A stretch of DNA of 64,000 bases. Source: Orobanche coerulescens (Eukaryota; Streptophyta; Magnoliopsida; Lamiales; Orobanchaceae). The stretch is from assembly GCA_033398695.1 (NCBI GenBank), contig CM065804.1, positions 124,553,501-124,617,500 on the forward strand, in the 5' to 3' direction. How positions within the stretch are numbered: position 1 is the first letter of the stretch; every line of letters starts with the position of its first letter. The position numbers were made by a program, and so were the translations under genes. This document shows, in pieces, positions 11,690 through 23,240 of the stretch. The notes under the pieces were generated by a model, which saw only the letters and a list, made by a program, of their open reading frames with translations, was not told the DNA's origin and did no database searches.

Positions 11690-12020
11690 GTGTGCCGCGG
11701 CTGAGCGAAACTGTGGCGCGGCACAGAGCCAAAAATTACCCCGGTGGTGGTGACCGCTCGTTGTGCCGCGGCTCATCAGACGAGTGCCGCGGCTCAGACT
11801 CGGCATGTGCCGCGGCACGGCCGGGATCTGTGCGCAGCGGCACTGATCGATTTTGGCGGCAAGTGTCACACGGGTGTGTGCGGCCCGGACAAGTGTGCGG
11901 CCGGCTCGGCTGTGTGCCGCGGCGCACAATCCTTGTGCCGCGGCACACGGTACAGTTTGTTTAGGCAACAACTGGGCGATGTGTGTGCCGCGGCTCACAA
12001 TTCTTGTGCCGCGGCCCACA
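11690..12020. promoter_or_regulatory. TGCCGCGGCA palindrome cluster in Gyp-2 LTR
   Basis: There are at least eight copies or variants of TGCCGCGG(C/C)(A/T)C in about 330 bp, with irregular spacing. On the minus strand the cluster ends immediately upstream of a TATA-like sequence (plus-strand ATATAGCG near 11672) and a C/T-rich leader. The partner cluster is 18535-18840. The long open frames rich in Cys, Arg and Ala here are by-products of the repeat. Confidence 0.8.
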
Positions 12021-12265
12021 CCCCCCCTCGGGTCTCAAAATGACGAAAAATGATCCGGAAGGAGAATAAAAGCAACAGGGATCGATATTTGGGCAACAAT
12101 AACACGAGATGAAATTACACAAAAACATTATCAAGACCCGGTCTAAACGGAAAACTCCAAGAATAAAATAAGTTCATAATTACAAAATAGTGCCAGGCGA
12201 GTTGTCCGAAACGAAAATGCACCAAAAGAAAGAAATTACCAAGGATAGAAAACGCGGATATTACA

Positions 12266-12290
12266 TTATCCCCCCCTAAAAATAAGTTTC
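12266..12290 (-). other. Gyp-2 polypurine tract
   Basis: On the minus strand, a purine run (TTTTTAGGGGGGG then ATAA) directly precedes the TGTAATATCC start of the 3' LTR. The preceding GTTTCGGGACGAAAC hairpin motif is also found before the LTRs of Gyp-1 and Gyp-3. Confidence 0.8.
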
Positions 12291-12300
12291 GTCCCGAAAC

Positions 12301-13780
12301 TTACAACACGAATAATTCGGGGTATCTCGACCTCATACTCTCCTCTGTTTCCCACGTGGCCTCCTCGGATCCATGCCTCGACCACTGCACTTTGACCAAA
12401 TGGATGGTTTTGTGCCTGAGTTGCTTAACCCGACGCTCTACGATCTGAATCGGCCTCTCCTTGAAGGTAATGTCGGGCCCCAACTTGACCTCTCCAAAAT
12501 CAATAATATGGCTAGGGTCCGATACGTACTTCCTAAGCTGGGAAACATGAAATACGTTATGCACGTGGCTTAGGGACGGCGGCAAGCCTAACCGATACGC
12601 GAGTTCTCCAACTCTATCTAAGATCTCAAACGGCCCGATAAATCTCGGACTAAGTTTACCCTTCCGACCGAAGCGGTAAACTCCCCGTGTCGGCGACACC
12701 TTAAGCAAGACGTGATCTCCCACCTCAAACTCCAACGGTCGGCGACGTGTATCGGCATAAGACTTCTGCCGACTCTGGGCCGTCAGCAATCTACCACGAA
12801 TCAGGGTAATCTTCTCCCTTGTCTCAACTATCAGGTCGGGCTCGGTACCGATTAGCTCGGACGTATCATCCCAACACAACGGTGATCTGCACCTCCTTCC
12901 ATACAACGCTTCGAATGGTGCCATTTTGATCGAGGCATGCCAACTATTGTTATACGTGAACTCGATCAACGGCAAGTGTGTCTCCCAATCATCCTTCCAA
13001 TCTAATGCACAGGCTCTCAACATATCTTCTAGTGTCTCAGATCGTCCACTCGGTCATCCGTCTCTGCGAGGGTGGTAGGATGTACCGAGTCTCAACTCGG
13101 TTCCCAAAGCTCTATGAACGGCCTGCCAAAAATGTGATATGAATCGGCCATCACGATCCGAAACAATGCTCTTAGGGGTCCCATGCAATCTCACTATTTC
13201 CGCAACAAACACTCGTGCAAGCCTCTCCGGCCCCCAAGTGTCTTTAATCCTCTGAAAATGAGCTGATTGGGTTTGTCGATCAACTCCGACCCAATTCATG
13301 TTCATCCCGTCCGAGTCTTGGGCATATTGGTAATGAAATCCATAGAAATATCCTCCCATTTCCACTCCGGGATAGGAAGTGGTCGTAATGACCCAGCGGT
13401 CGCCGATGCTCAATCTTAACTCATTGATGTGTCAAAGACTTCGCCACAAACTCGCTAAAATAAATCTTCAAATTACTCCACCAGTAGTTACTCCTCACGT
13501 CCTTGTACATTTTACTCGTACCAGGATGTATGGAGTAGGGCGTGGTATGAGCTTCGCTCAAGATCTTCTGTCTCAGCTCATTATCACATGGTACACAAAG
13601 TCTGCCGCGAAACCTCAAAACTCCATCATCGTGAACCACAAATCCAGGGGCTTTCCCTTTCCTCACATCCTCCCTCAGCTGGACCAAAAACGGATCGTCA
13701 TATTGCTTCGCCTTGATATCGTCGATCGGGGCGAAGTGATCTCTAATGCACATAACTGGCCCTGAACTCTCTGAACCCAA
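12301..13780 (-). pseudogene. Gyp-2 integrase with chromodomain-like C-terminus
   Basis: Reading on the minus strand, the zinc-binding N-terminal segment (AHTTPYSIHPGTSKMY near 13560) has lost its final cysteines. Next come the catalytic core (SDRDGRFISHFWQ near 13165) and a 240-residue open segment (13023-12301). That last segment holds the end of the core (TYNNSWHASI), the GPFEIL / VFHVSQLRKY module and a C-terminal domain (VKVQWSRHGSEEATWE) of the Tekay/Del chromodomain type. It would insert cDNA, with the chromodomain steering it to heterochromatin (family knowledge). Frames break near 13420 and 13040. Confidence 0.9.
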
Positions 13781-14298
13781 ACCTCAATATTCTGACGGAT
13801 GAAATCTCGCTGGATCTTACTCTGCGTTGTAAGTACCTCTAACATCTGCAAAGCCATCGGTTTTCTGCTCAACGCATCAGCCACTACGTTGGCCTTACCA
13901 GGATGGTAAAGTATCTCGAGGTCGTAATCTTTAATTAACTCTAACCACCTACGCTGCCTCATGTTCAACTCTTTCTGGCTGAAGATGTACTTCAAACTCT
14001 TGTGATCCGTAAAAATCTTACATGATGACCCATAGAGGTAGTGCCTCCAGATTTTTAAGGCGAAAACGACCGCAGCTAACTCCAAATCGTGCGTGGGGTA
14101 GTTTACTTCATAAGGTTTCAATTGGCGGGACGCATAAGCAATCACTCTGTCTCTCTGCATCAAAACACACCCTAGACCAAGGCCCGAAGCATCACTATAC
14201 ACTACGAAGTCCTCGTTCCCCTGAGGCAATGCTAAAACGGGCGCGGTAGTCAGACGTCTCTTTAACTCGTCAAAGGCTGTCTGCTGTCTGCAGTCCAC
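13675..14298 (-). pseudogene. Gyp-2 RNase H segment
   Basis: This is an open 207-residue segment with the Ty3 RNase H motifs: [10 protein letters not shown] (first Asp), [18 protein letters not shown] (Glu), and FTDHKSLKY (second Asp). It then leads into the connection to integrase ([14 protein letters not shown]). The start given is simply the first Met in an open stretch continuing from RT, with a frameshift near 14290. Confidence 0.88.
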
Positions 14299-15288
14299 TC
14301 GAACTTCTGAGTTTTCTGGAGCAACTGAGTGAGTGGTCTAGCGATCTTAGAAAATCCCTCAACGAATCTGCGGTAATAGCCGGCGAGACCCAGAAAACTC
14401 CTCACCTCCTTCACATTCTTAGGCGGCTCCCAAGCCACCACTGCCTCTATCTTCTGTGGATCTACCCGAACTCCCTCTGCTGAAATCACGTGCCCGAGGA
14501 ACGTCACTTCCTCGAGCCAAAATTCACACTTAGAGAACTTCGCGTACAACTGCTCAATCCTCAAAGTGTCTAATACAATTCGGAGATGTAAGGCGTGATC
14601 CTCCCGACTCCGTGAATAGATAAGAATATCGTCGATAAAAACGACTACGAATTTGTCCAGATACTCAATAAAAACCTTGTTCATCAACTGCATGAACAAC
14701 TGCTGGGCATTAGTTAGCCCGAAAGGCATAACCACAAACTCGTAATGGCCATATCTCGTCCGAAAGGCGGCTTTGAACATCGACGTCGAATTCTCAATCG
14801 GTAGTAGCCCGATCGCAAATCAATCTTGAAAAGACTCGCCCCCAGGTGATCAAACAAATCGTCAATCACTGGGCAAAGGGTATTTATTTTTGATGGTCAC
14901 TTGTTTAATTCTCGATAATCGATGCATAAACGAAGCGACCCATCTTTCTTCTTAACGAAAATGCAGGCGCACCCCAAGGCGATGCGCTCGGTCGAATATA
15001 CCCTTTATCTAGCAATTCTCCCAACCGGTTCTTCAACTCTAACATCTCCGACGGTGCCATACGGTGCGGTGCTCGAGAAATAGGGGCTGCATTCGGCTCT
15101 AGATCGATAGGAAACTCCACCTCTCGCTGTGGTGGTAATCCCGATAAGTCGTCTGGGAAGACATCGGGATACTCACTAACAACTGGAATTGACGACATGT
15201 CAACTCTACCATCTTCCGCCTTCAGGGCATAGCACCGATGGCGACACGCCACGGTTCGAAGTTTCATCGCCTTCAAGGCGCTAATCAC
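14262..15288 (-). pseudogene. Gyp-2 reverse transcriptase
   Basis: The N-terminal part (15288-14905) has [10 protein letters not shown] and [13 protein letters not shown]. The palm (14780-14262) has [11 protein letters not shown], the catalytic FIDDILIYS (the YxDD-box variant of Gypsy RTs) and the thumb FLGHVIS / [14 protein letters not shown]. About 125 bp between the two are out of frame (14781-14904). The enzyme would copy genomic RNA to cDNA in particles. The frameshift inactivates the copy. Confidence 0.9.
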
Positions 15289-15414
15289 GCTCCCCGATCT
15301 ACCGGCTTACGGTAAGCGAGAGTATGCTCGGTGCCATCCTCGGCCACGATCGAGATAGTACGAGTCCGATAGTTCATGATAGCACCGTGACGCTCTAACC
15401 AATCGTCCCGAGGA

Positions 15415-15633
15415 TTAAATCCTCACCCTTAAGGTCGATAACGATGAGGTTCGAGGCCAATCTCGGCTCCCGATCCTCACGGGGCAATCCCTAACTTCCC
15501 GGTCCCCAACCATACGATCCCCGCTAGGCGTACCCACCACAAACGGTTCACACTCAAACAAGCAGTTTAAGCCAATACGATTCACACAATCCGACGCAAT
15601 AAAGGAATGGGTAGCACCCGAATCGAAAAGCAC
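15415..15633 (-). pseudogene. Gyp-2 aspartic protease
   Basis: MLFDSGATHSFI gives the catalytic D-S-G of retroviral-type aspartic proteases (retropepsin-like, Ty3 class), followed by FVVGTPSG. The C-terminal portion runs out of frame before 15415. It would cut the gag-pol polyprotein. Confidence 0.85.
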
Positions 15634-15669
15634 GGAAACTGGATGAGTAAGGATCTGAGTGGTACTGGC

Positions 15670-16853
15670 CTACGGAATGTCTGCCTCCTCTCTGTGCGCC
15701 TCATCCGATACTGATCGGGGTGGGTGAACCCGAGCTCGAGGCTGCGGCGATCCGGCATCCCGACCTCTACCGCGACCCGAACCTGCGGAACTGAGTAGGC
15801 TGAGTATTATGATCCTCGGATCGGTAGTGGTAGTCGGAACTCTAGCGACCACGGTGGCTCTCTCACAATGAGCCGCCCGATGCCCGATCTGCAAGTGAAG
15901 CAAGCAACGGGGAAAAGGATAATCCTTCATCAAATGCTCATATTGGTTGCGGTTAAAACAAACCACAGCACCGGCGACGGATTTGGCGAGCAGTTACCAC
16001 GAGATCCACCGGCTGATGGAACGGCCTCTTCCCGGTGTGGGAGCGAGCGAGACCTCAATCGGCCACCCTTCCCGGTCGAGAATCCACCGTAGTCTTACGC
16101 TTCTTAGCTTCCAAACCGACTCGATTAGGAACCGCCATCTCGATCGCTAGCGCGCGATCCGGTAATCTTTCAAAGTGGCACACATGAGCGGTGCCATACT
16201 GCCTAATATGCGGCTTCATGCGCATATTGAAATGTAGTTTTATCGGCCTCCGACCTCACGATCTCTCACGAAACCCAGTGCCGATTGTAAGTAATGATGG
16301 CACGAGAAATAGGCACGTCACGAGGTGTAGCGGTGAAGAACTCCACAGTCTGCGCTCCTTGGCGGCGGCGGACAATACTCTGCTTCCATAGCGGCCTTGA
16401 ATTCCTCCCAAGTAGCTCGACGGTCTCTGGGCACAACGGCCTCCCACCATTCCATGACTTCCTTATCCGGAGGTCTTGGGCAATATGTACCCTCCTGTCT
16501 TCAGGACAAGCTACGGCATCGAAGGTCCTGGACAACTGAAAGAGCCAATTCTTCCAACCGAGGGAGTCAGAGGATCCGGAGAAACGAGAAGGGTGCATCT
16601 TAGTCACCGTCTGAAGCCACTTACTAGCCTCCTCTTCCGGTGTCGGGGGCGGATTTTGGCGTCCACCCTGAGCTATCTGAGTAAGTTGGGCTACCAAGCT
16701 GGAAATCTGTGATAGCCGGCGTCGGCATTATTACCCGACGGCTTGAGTGAGAGGCGAGTCCGCGAGGATCGAGATAGTGAGCCCTCCTCATTATCGGCAC
16801 CCGACCACGGCCTCGGCCGCGTCCCTAGCCGGTCTACCACGACCTCTCAACAT
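15670..16853 (-). pseudogene. Gyp-2 gag, fragmented
   Basis: The probable start is the ATG at 16853 (arginine/glycine-rich N-terminus), 256 bp from the LTR. A retrotransposon gag segment is visible at 16697-16400 (SKWLQTVTKMHPSRFSGSSD, then the CPEDRRVHIAQ segment). A degenerate zinc-knuckle region follows near 15966-15860, where the expected second Cys and last Cys are changed (CFNRNQYEHLMKDYP). At least four frame breaks lie between. Confidence 0.78.
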
Positions 16854-17092
16854 CGAAGGAAAATAAGAAAAGGACAAGATCAGAAAGATTCACAATTCAC
16901 AAAGTTGGTAACACAAGTCACGATTCCGAACAGCGCAAGAAAACGAATTACAGAGATATAAGAGTTCAAGGAGACTTACAGCCACGGGTCGCACGAAAAG
17001 ACGGTAGCATGATGATATTAGGCTCAATGACTGACTCTAATGACGCAACTGACAGACCCAGAATTCACCGACAGCCTAGGTATTCAAAACCT

Positions 17093-17105
17093 GGCTCCGA
17101 TACCA
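17093..17105 (-). other. Gyp-2 primer-binding site
   Basis: On the minus strand this reads TGGTATCGGAGCC, 4 bp from the LTR end, complementary to the 3' end of initiator-Met tRNA with one mismatch. Confidence 0.85.
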
Positions 17106-17109
17106 TAAA

Positions 17110-19087
17110 TGTAACACCCCAATTCACAAAGGGGACATTACATGCCGTAGAACCCTCTTGAGGTCTACCAGGCTAACACATGACACATAACCACGATGAA
17201 AACCCCAAAAGATGCACTCAAAAGTAAATAGGGCCGTGGCCTCGGCCAAATCATTTCAACGGAATACATAAAACATAATGTAAATATCAATTCGATGCCC
17301 ACGCAGGGGACTTAAACCAAGTTCAAGAATAAACAGTTTAATTCCAATACTCGACATATGCAATATCCAAACATAGAAATAAACAAAACAGACTCGAGCC
17401 ACTATCATCAAGCCATGCCGTCCTTCGCGTGCGTGCCAGTACTGCTCCTCGGCTCTCCGTGCACTAAATGCATAAGACGCATTTCCCCCATTTAAGGGGT
17501 TAGCATTCGAATAGCTAGTGCAAGTACACAATTACACCACATTATATACAAAAATGCGGTTTTACACAATCATCTCAACATAAGTCATTGGCCACATATA
17601 TATTCCGGAATACTACATTGGCAATCACATCAATTTCCAATCATCCCGATATCACAAAATCACAATCGTATCCGTGGCCGTACCCCTTAGTAGCGACCCC
17701 CAGACATCCCGTCGAACACTCCGAGTGGGATACCACTTCCGCGGCCGTACCCCTTAGTATCGACCCCCAGACATCCCGTCGGACACTCCGGGTGGAAGTT
17801 CAATCACACACGCACACATGTTCCCTTCCGCGGCCGTACCCCTTAGTATCGACCCCGGACATCCCGTCGGACACTCGGTGGAAGGAACACATCTCACGCA
17901 CCCAAAAATTCACCATTCATCATTCATTTTGAAAATCACAATATACATAATGAAATGTAATGCATGTACTTGCCTTGAATGAAACGAAAGCGAAGGAAAG
18001 CGGACGGAATAGGTTTCGGTCGAACAATCCTCCCAAATCCAATCCTAACACAATAACGGTATACACAAGTCTCAATAATGCGGAAAGGTAAGAATTAATC
18101 CTAATTCTACCCGTTGGGACAATTAAATCGGACACCAAGAGTGCAAAAGGAAATGAAATCGGTCAATGGTATAACAACGGGATTTCATCCCAACCAAAAA
18201 CAAGAAAACCAAGGGTCACGAGTATACTATCAATTCTAACAACAACATCGGCTAATTCGGATTAGAACACAAAATCACCACCAAACCCTCCCCAAAATCA
18301 TACTAGGGTTAAAGGAATTCTTACCTCTTGAAGAATCAAGCACTCAAATCCGAAAACCACGTGTTAGATCCGCAATCCGAGCCACCCGATCGAAAGAGAG
18401 GAAGAAATCTACACAATAAGTGGTGTATGGAGGAACTCTCCCTCTCAAGACTCTCTCTCTCTCGCACGGTTGAAGAAGGGGAGGAAATGGGCGATTCTCG
18501 CCGAATAAGAAGCGATATAGCGCCGACCGCGCCGTGTGCCGCGGCTCGGCTAAACTATGCCGCGGCACAGGCCAAAATTGCCCCGGTGGTGGTGACCGCT
18601 CGTTGTGCCAGCGGCTCATCCGAAGTGTGCGCGGCTCGGACTCGGCATGTGCCGCGGCCTTTGCCGGACTGTCAGCGGCACGCTCTGATCGATTTTGGCG
18701 GCAAGTGTCACACGGGTGTGCCGCGGCTTCACTGTGTGCCGCGGCGCACAATCCTTGTGCCGCGGCACACGGTACTGATTTGTTTAGGCAACAATGGGCG
18801 ATGTGTGTGCCGCGGCTCACAATTCTTGTGCCGCGGCCCACACCCCCCCTCGGGTCTCAAAATGACGAAAAATGATCCGGAAGGAGAATAAAAGCAACAG
18901 GGATCGATATTTGGGCAACAATAACACGAGATGAAATTACACAAAAACATTATCAAGACCCGGTCTAAACGGAAAACTCCAAGAATAAAATAAGTTCATA
19001 ATTACAAAATAGTGCCAGGCGAGTTGTCCGAAACGAAAATGCACCAAAAGAAAGAAATTACCAAGGATAGAAAACGCGGATATTACA
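17110..19087 (-). repeat. Gyp-2 5' LTR
   Basis: This 1978-bp partner of 10253-12265 has the same termini and order: tandem subrepeats at about 17670-17885, C/T-rich leader at about 18430-18480, palindrome cluster at 18535-18840. It is followed by ATAGA (19088-19092), the right target duplication, and then the remainder of the Sire-1 LTR. Confidence 0.93.
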
Positions 19088-19998
19088 ATAGACAAGAGTT
19101 TTTGTCTTCTCCAACTTAAGAGCTTCCTTAAGTATGAACTTTTAGATCTGCTCTTTTCACGATGCTATTGATTGCTTTAGATTGCTTGATTGCTTTGATC
19201 GCTAGAATGTATGTTCGCACCGGTAGTTGCTCAGTTTCAAATCTTCGGATATATATAGGTCACGATCTCTGAGTTTTTTCCTTGTAGCCATTGCCAATCT
19301 TTTGAACAAATCCGTCCGTTGGAGGGAGACTTCATTGTTTAATCTTCGAGCGTTGCAAATTTGGATTCCTATTATTTTATTTTATCTTCCGACCGTTGTG
19401 AAGACTTCTGCATGTGAGCGCCAAATCTTTTGAATATAAAATGATTAAAGTCTTCAAAGTGGGTCTGTATGATTTATTTAAATCATATCTCTTGCGGGAA
19501 TCACCCCAATTTGTCTCTTCACATTGCATGTGAGCTTTCCGTAATACTTGACTTTTCAACGCATGCTGACGTGGACTTGGAGTACTTGGCTGCCTTCGAG
19601 TAGGCTGATATGCAGCTAACATCTCTGCAGACAGGTCCTCTCGGCTATTCACTGTTTGTGACTTATCTGGTCAGGTGACTTCCCTGAGGTACCTCGGCTG
19701 CAGTCTGGTCAAACTTCTCTGATAAGTTTTGTTTGACCAGAGCTACTCTGACTGGACTCGGCTGTTCCTCTCTGATGGACTAAGCTGTACTTAGTACTTT
19801 GCCGTTTTTAAGCCTAACTAATTTTTGGCCTACAGAAGATACTCATTTGGTTCTTCTTTACATTTTGCCAAGTTTTTATACTTAACATATTTTGGCTTAT
19901 GGAAGATACTCATTTGGTTCTTCCTTACATTTTGCCAAGTATTAAACATTTGATTTTATATTAATGACATCATCAAAATCTAACAAGTATTCCTAACA

Positions 19999-20022
19999 AA
20001 TTCCCCTTATTTTGATGATGGC
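19999..20022 (-). other. Sire-1 polypurine tract
   Basis: On the minus strand, AAAATAAGGGGAATT immediately precedes the TGTTAGG start of the 3' LTR. The 200 bp between here and the end of the extra ORF hold nothing else I recognise. Confidence 0.8.
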
Positions 20023-20220
20023 AAAACTTTTAAACAAGTAATCAAAAGACCAAGTCTGCACTTACGTGCAAGGCATAAACTAAAATCAGTCTAATATTGA
20101 GACAACTGGAAATTGTCATTCAACAGACTGTTATAAAATTTTCTGACTTGTTTATTTTTGAAATTTTACAAGAAAGTTTTAAGTACATAAAACATTACAA
20201 GTAAAAGAAATAACTAAAAG

Positions 20221-21264
20221 TCATCTGCCTCTTCCTCTGCCTCTTCGAATAGGCTGCTTGGCAGGTTTGAAGGGTTTAGCTCCAATTGGTCTTATCTTGA
20301 CTGGAGCAAGACCATATTTCCTCTTCACAACAAGTGCCGCGAAGTCTTGTTCTTGCTGGGATGTGAATCTGTTCTCAAGGCACAATTGCTTGATCTCTCT
20401 TTGAAGCGCTAACTCATTAAGTTCACCGTCCAGACGGGTCGGTGCTTCCTCTGCTCTGAATGAGGGAATCATAGGATAAGCATTTTGATCTTTAGCATGC
20501 TTCTTCAGAATAGCCCAAAGCTTCGGATGGATTTCTTCCATGAAGTTTATGAAAATTTCTTGTGGGGAGAGTTTATCATCCTGGAGTAGTTCCCAGATGT
20601 AATAGTCTTTGATGAACCTCTTCTTTGCAGATCCACACATCTCAAGAGCTTCAAATGGAATAAAGTCCTCAACATACCACAGCTCCTTCCCTTCCCATTC
20701 TAGAGTAGGCCCAAAGCCTCCTCTAGTCCTCCTTCTCTTTCCTTGGTGAGTCGGCTGGTCATCTAGATCCACAGCTTCCTTTTTCTTCAGACTTGAGGGT
20801 CCTTCAATTTGAAGGACATCCTGCTTCTTCTTGCTTCTTATTTCTCTCTCTTCCCCCTGAACTCTCTCTTCCCCCTTTTTGTCAGCATCAACAAGGGTAG
20901 TTAATTGCTGTTCCATTTTGCTCATCCAATCAGACATGCAAAATGGCATTCTGTTGTTGGTAGGGGGAGGGGGCTGAGGAATCTCTCTCTGTAGAAGAGT
21001 GTCTATCTTGGCATTTATTGATTGAAGGTTAGGAGTGACCTGAGATGATAGCAGCTCTCCAATAGTATCTTTGACGATTTGCCTGATCAGCTCAGTCATG
21101 GTAGGGGATATCTGAGCTGATGGAGAGTGCTCTCCTGAGCCTTCTGCAAAGGAACCACTAGACTGAGGCTCTGTCTGCGGTGGTAGGTCGAGGGGTTTTC
21201 TCCGGTCCCGACACTGAGTCTTGACCGACTCTGCGTCTAGGCTGGTGTACCAGGCAGGTACCAC
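20221..21264 (-). pseudogene. Sire-1 extra 3' ORF, C-terminal segment
   Basis: This 347-residue open segment is the last third of an extra ORF found after pol. It is hydrophilic: a proline/serine-rich region, a lysine/glutamate-rich stretch with KKKEAVDL, a GKRRRTRGG basic patch, a more ordered region (WYVEDFIPFEALEM...) and an extremely basic C-terminus ending in RGRGRGR. No transmembrane segment is evident. It occupies the place of the so-called envelope-like ORF of Sireviruses, whose function is unknown. A nucleic-acid-binding tail is inferred from the RGR repeats. I cannot name a specific family for this part. Confidence 0.7.
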
Positions 21265-21945
21265 AGTCCTATCTGCAGCTTCGTGAATAGGCTCTGGTTC
21301 CGTCTCTGGTTCTGGCTCCTTGTCTTCTTCTCTCTCTTCCTCTCTCTCTTCCTCTTCCTTTTCTTCAGAGTTTTATTTTCCTTCTTCCTCATCTTTTTCT
21401 TTTTCATTTTCTTTTTCTGCTCCTGCATCTCCTCCATCATCATCATTATCATCATCATCATCATGCTTATCATCATCCTGCTCCTTCTTTTCTCCTTCAT
21501 CATCCTAATCCTCCTTTTCTTCTTCATCTTTTTCTTGATCTACCTCTTCTCCTTTTTCTTCATCTCCTTCATCAGCCAATTCTTCTGTCTTCTCAATTTC
21601 TTCTGGCTGTTTTTCAACTGGAATATTTTCTTCTGTTTTTCTCTCTTCTTCTTCTTCTTCTTCAACCACCAAATCAATAATTTCATTATCTCCATCTACT
21701 TCTTCAATCCTAATCTCTTTTTCAACTTCCTCCTCCTCCTCTCCAAAAGAACCACCAAAAATGCAAAGCATGATAGAATGGATAAAGTGGTCCATGTTTG
21801 TTTTAAAATGGGACATGAACCATTTATCCTGGAGGATTAATACTAAGTCTGATTCTTTGCAAAATTCAATCAGAACCTCCTCAGTGGCTTGCGGATATTC
21901 CCAACCACTAGTTGCAATGTAGGTTTGAAGATTTGTAAACGTCAT
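21237..21945 (-). pseudogene. Sire-1 extra 3' ORF, acidic middle segment
   Basis: On the minus strand a structured stretch (MTFTNLQTY..., HFKTNMDHFIHSIML) leads into a region made almost entirely of Glu with Asp and Lys (21770-21505), ending at a stop near 21505. The following bases remain purine-rich on this strand and become a Lys/Met/Arg-rich run in another frame to 21237, which suggests a slip in low-complexity codons. A CAT-type trinucleotide run lies at about 21436-21477. The plus-strand Phe/Ser-rich open frames here are shadows of this. Confidence 0.65.
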
Positions 21946-22091
21946 AGTCTTGAAAAATTTCCACTCTTCAAAAATGTGTACAAAAGAGTGTTTTACTGCT
22001 TGTGGCTTAACAAGCTGGAGTTGTTCAATTGAAAGGTTGAAAGTATTATTTTCTAACAGGTTAAAAGTATAATCAGCTTCAGGAATAGTAA

Positions 22092-23240
22092 TTATGAGAC
22101 CTGCTTCTTCTTCTTCGGATATGTAGACTGGGGGGTGAGAACAGGTACAATCCGAGTCTCAAGGGTGTCTGGTGCAGGCAGGTCTTCCGGATGAGTTGGT
22201 GATCGAACTGAGGGGCTGGCAAGGTGTTCAGATTGCTCTCCCTCGCTAAACTGCAATTTCCGTGGCCTCTTAGGAGAGGGTTCCGGTGATGACTGCAGAG
22301 TAGAGGGTCCTTCAGGGGCTGGTCCCCGTCTCTTGAATCTGACTGCAATGGGTGTATCGTCGGACTCGATTGCAGTTGCGATATCAGCTGCAGGTCTGTC
22401 CGACTCTCCTGATGAATGGTATCTTGGATATATACTTGAGTCCGGCAGCTCCTTCAACAACTGAGCTGCTCTCCCAGTGCCTCCGACTTTCTTCACCTTC
22501 TCATGGTCCATATGACCAAGCCTTTTATTGGGATGGAAGGGGTCAGTGTTTCCCTTAGCCACTCCGGTCTTCTCCAAAAACCAACTGAGATGCGTTCCAA
22601 ACGCCAGCTTTGTTTTGAACTTCTTCTCATCGTCAAGCCACTCGACCTTGTTGATCTCTCTCACGAGTTGCCTAAAGATGTAGTCTGCCCAATCAACTTC
22701 TTCTTCCTGAATCAATGCTCCCAACACCATAAACTTCGACGACGACAGTTGATCATAACTGCCCGCCATCCCCATTATTATTTTGTTGGTAATATCCAAC
22801 GCAACACGGTAAATTCTCTTGAGTTCATTCCTCTTGGCTGTGAATTTCAATTTTTCCGGGATATTTTCGACCTTAATCTTTTTCCAGGTTTCGGTGGCGG
22901 ATTGCTTGAGAGATTCGACTGCTAAACCACGGTGCTTCATCCCGAAGACAGAACGAATCGTCTCTCGATATATGCTGACTGGTACTCCGCCCACTGTGCT
23001 ATGAATCCTGTCTTGAATCAGATAAGCTTTGCGATAGAACTCAACGACATCCTCTTTGAACAGATGTTGCGGGTTGATGTCGAGAAATGGGTAGATCCCA
23101 TTAAGCTTCATTGCCCGAATCAGATTGAGCATGTCGTAGTCCTCCAGATTGGCTTCCAGTAAACCTTCAAAGTCAACAACCATCGAGAAAATGATCTGGT
23201 CTTTCACCGCCTTCAAATTCACTCCTTCGAAAGATGCCAT
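22092..23240 (-). pseudogene. Sire-1 extra 3' ORF, N-terminal segment (plant transposon-protein-like)
   Basis: This 382-residue open segment starts MASFEGVNLKAV at 23240, after a spacer following the pol stop, so it is probably a separately expressed ORF. The first 250 residues form an alpha-helical region (EFYRKAYLIQDRIHS, GGVPVSIYRETIRSVFGM, EEEVDWADYIFRQLVREI) resembling the putative plant transposon protein domain often found in Sirevirus envelope-like ORFs. That assignment is from memory of the family and is tentative. The C-terminal 120 residues are Pro/Ser-rich. A frameshift near 22100 links it to the next segment. Confidence 0.65.

Larger units (their letters stand above)
10253..12265 (-). 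repeat. Gyp-2 3' LTR
   Basis: This 2013-bp LTR reads TGTAATATCC...GGTGTTACA on the minus strand. It contains three tandem repeats (10818-11040), a C/T-rich leader and a TGCCGCGGCA palindrome cluster (11690-12020) next to a TATA-like ATATAG. The partner is 17110-19087; differences between the two concentrate in the palindrome cluster and around CG sites. Confidence 0.93.
10253..19087 (-). mobile_element. Gyp-2: Ty3/Gypsy Tekay-type chromovirus
   Basis: This 8835-bp minus-strand element runs from TGTAACACC to ATATTACA and is flanked by ATAGA at 10248-10252 and 19088-19092. It has two LTRs of about 2.0 kb, a primer-binding site at 17093-17105, gag and pol in the order protease, RT, RNase H, integrase, and a chromodomain-like C-terminus. 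Many frameshifts make it non-functional. It sits in the 3' LTR of Sire-1, so it is younger than Sire-1. Confidence 0.95.
9744..19998 (-). repeat. Sire-1 3' LTR, split by Gyp-2
   Basis: The LTR consists of 9744-10252 and 19093-19998 (about 1415 bp joined). It pairs with 29206-30604. On the minus strand it begins TGTTAGG and ends CCTACA. The two LTRs differ at scattered sites, notably around CAG/CTG/CG contexts and in a G homopolymer near 9779 (long here, short in the partner). Confidence 0.92.

Noticed and set aside
11489..12053. Several overlapping long open frames on both strands rich in Cys, Arg and Ala
   Set aside because: They are produced by GTGCCGCGGC repeats in the Gyp-2 LTR, change frame in the partner LTR (18328-18891) and contain no domain.
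21283..21840. Plus-strand 185-residue Phe/Ser/Leu-rich frame resembling a membrane protein
   Set aside because: It is the antisense of the Glu/Lys-rich core of the Sire-1 extra ORF; low-complexity purine codons read backwards give Phe/Leu/Ser.
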